Assembly: GCA_011524575.1 (NCBI GenBank) | Contig: WTKB01000209.1 | Location: forward strand, 1 to 6,720 | Length of the DNA: 6,720 nucleotides | Source of the DNA: Aquimarina sp. | Lineage (GTDB): Bacteria; Bacteroidota; Bacteroidia; Flavobacteriales; Flavobacteriaceae | Direction: 5' to 3' | In this document: positions 6,221 through 6,720 of the stretch, in pieces | How the letters are laid out: the number at the start of each line of letters is the position of its first letter | Numbering within the stretch: the stretch's first letter is position 1 | Program-made: the position numbers and the translations under genes | Notes under the pieces: generated by a model | Seen by the model: the letters and a program-made list of their open reading frames with translations, nothing else | The model's database searches: none | Told to the model about the DNA's origin: nothing

Positions 6221-6720
6221 ATGACTACAACCGAAGAACAATATGATATTATCGTAGCGCAATGTTTTGCGTTATTTACCTCTAAGATGAAGGATTATGG
6301 ATCAGCATGGCGAATTTTAAGACTTCCTTCTTTAACCGATCAAATTTATATTAAAGCACAACGCATTCGTACTTTACAAGAAAGTCAACATATCCAAAAA
6401 ATTGATGAAGGTCAAGCTTCAGAATTTATCGGGATTATTAATTATGCGGTTATAGCACTTATTCAGCTCGATAAAGGTGTGGTTCAAAATCCAGATTTAG
6501 AAATTGAAGAAGCTCAAAATTTATATCAAAAGCATATTTCTGAAACCAAAACCTTAATGCTTGCTAAAAATCATGACTATGGCGAAGCATGGCGTCAGTT
6601 ACGAGTAACTTCTTTAACAGATTTAATTCTTCAGAAGTTGTTAAGAGTACGTCAAATTGAAGCAAATAAAGGCAAAACATTAGTAAGTGAAGGAGTAGCT
6701 GCTAATTATCAAGACATGAT
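6221..6720 (+). CDS. DUF1599-family protein (possible nucleotide-modification-associated domain), 3' end beyond window
   Basis: An open frame from ATG 6221 runs without a stop to the window end, giving 166 complete codons plus two bases. The sequence resembles the DUF1599 family widespread in Bacteroidetes, which I recall is also labelled Nmad1 (nucleotide modification associated domain 1); the biochemical role is not established as far as I know. The protein is largely helical, with no signal peptide or membrane segment, so it is probably cytosolic. Residues 25-50 (DYGSAWRILRLPSLTDQI...) repeat at 119-144 (DYGEAWRQLRVTSLTDLI...) with 16 of 26 identities and no gap, so the protein is an internal tandem duplication. 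The first repeat is followed by EFIGIINYAVIAL (68-80), and the window ends at ANYQDM (161-166), just where the matching segment of the second repeat should appear. The start is supported by the short gap from folP and by the lack of another in-frame start; an out-of-frame ATG at 6205 soon meets a stop. In flavobacteria I recall a DoxX-like BT_3928 gene and tpiA following. Confidence 0.88.
   Translation, partial: MTTTEEQYDIIVAQCFALFTSKMKDYGSAWRILRLPSLTDQIYIKAQRIRTLQESQHIQKIDEGQASEFIGIINYAVIALIQLDKGVVQNPDLEIEEAQNLYQKHISETKTLMLAKNHDYGEAWRQLRVTSLTDLILQKLLRVRQIEANKGKTLVSEGVAANYQDM

Noticed and set aside
1..6720. CRISPR array, tRNA/rRNA, riboswitch, transposase or phage genes
   Set aside because: Apart from the bracketing repeats, no regularly spaced repeats, conserved RNA structure or mobile-element protein motifs were found. 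The coding sequence is almost continuous and its products are assigned.

Overview
This AT-rich window looks like chromosomal DNA of a Flavobacteriia-type Bacteroidetes. The evidence is: an outer-membrane TonB-dependent receptor with an N-terminal carboxypeptidase-regulatory-like domain, followed directly by a DUF5689-type surface lipoprotein; a CdaA-type diadenylate cyclase encoded directly after folP; a divergent DUF1599-family gene; a Bacteroidetes-like TAnnTTTG promoter box; and no strong Shine-Dalgarno sequences. It contains five protein genes and no recognisable RNA gene, CRISPR array, transposase or phage gene.

Layout. Positions 79-4349 (+) hold a tightly packed two-gene unit: a 944-aa TonB-dependent receptor and a roughly 477-aa lipoprotein (DUF5689 region plus a C-terminal jelly-roll-like, 'choice-of-anchor J'-like region). 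Together they look like an outer-membrane uptake or surface-binding pair that is organised like SusC/SusD but is not homologous to SusD. Its substrate cannot be read from the sequence. Positions 4350-4498 are a gap between convergent genes, largely filled by a 130-bp imperfect palindrome. The outer end of that palindrome matches, at 17 of 18 bases, a site at 10-27 just upstream of the receptor gene, so the pair is bracketed by repeats. Positions 6146-4499 (-) hold folP (dihydropteroate synthase) and cdaA (membrane c-di-AMP synthase), separated by 4 nt, with cdaA starting at TTG. A 74-bp divergent promoter region (6147-6220) carries a perfect 7-bp dyad and separates folP from a DUF1599-family gene (6221 onward, +) that runs off the window. 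The visible part of that gene shows an internal duplication.

The folP/cdaA and DUF1599 genes are housekeeping in character: folate synthesis, c-di-AMP signalling linked to envelope and osmotic homeostasis, and a probable nucleotide-related function. The receptor/lipoprotein pair is the accessory part. I do not see a clearly new defence or mobile system. The most unusual items are the repeats bracketing the receptor operon, the orphan receptor/DUF5689 pair, and the duplicated DUF1599 protein.
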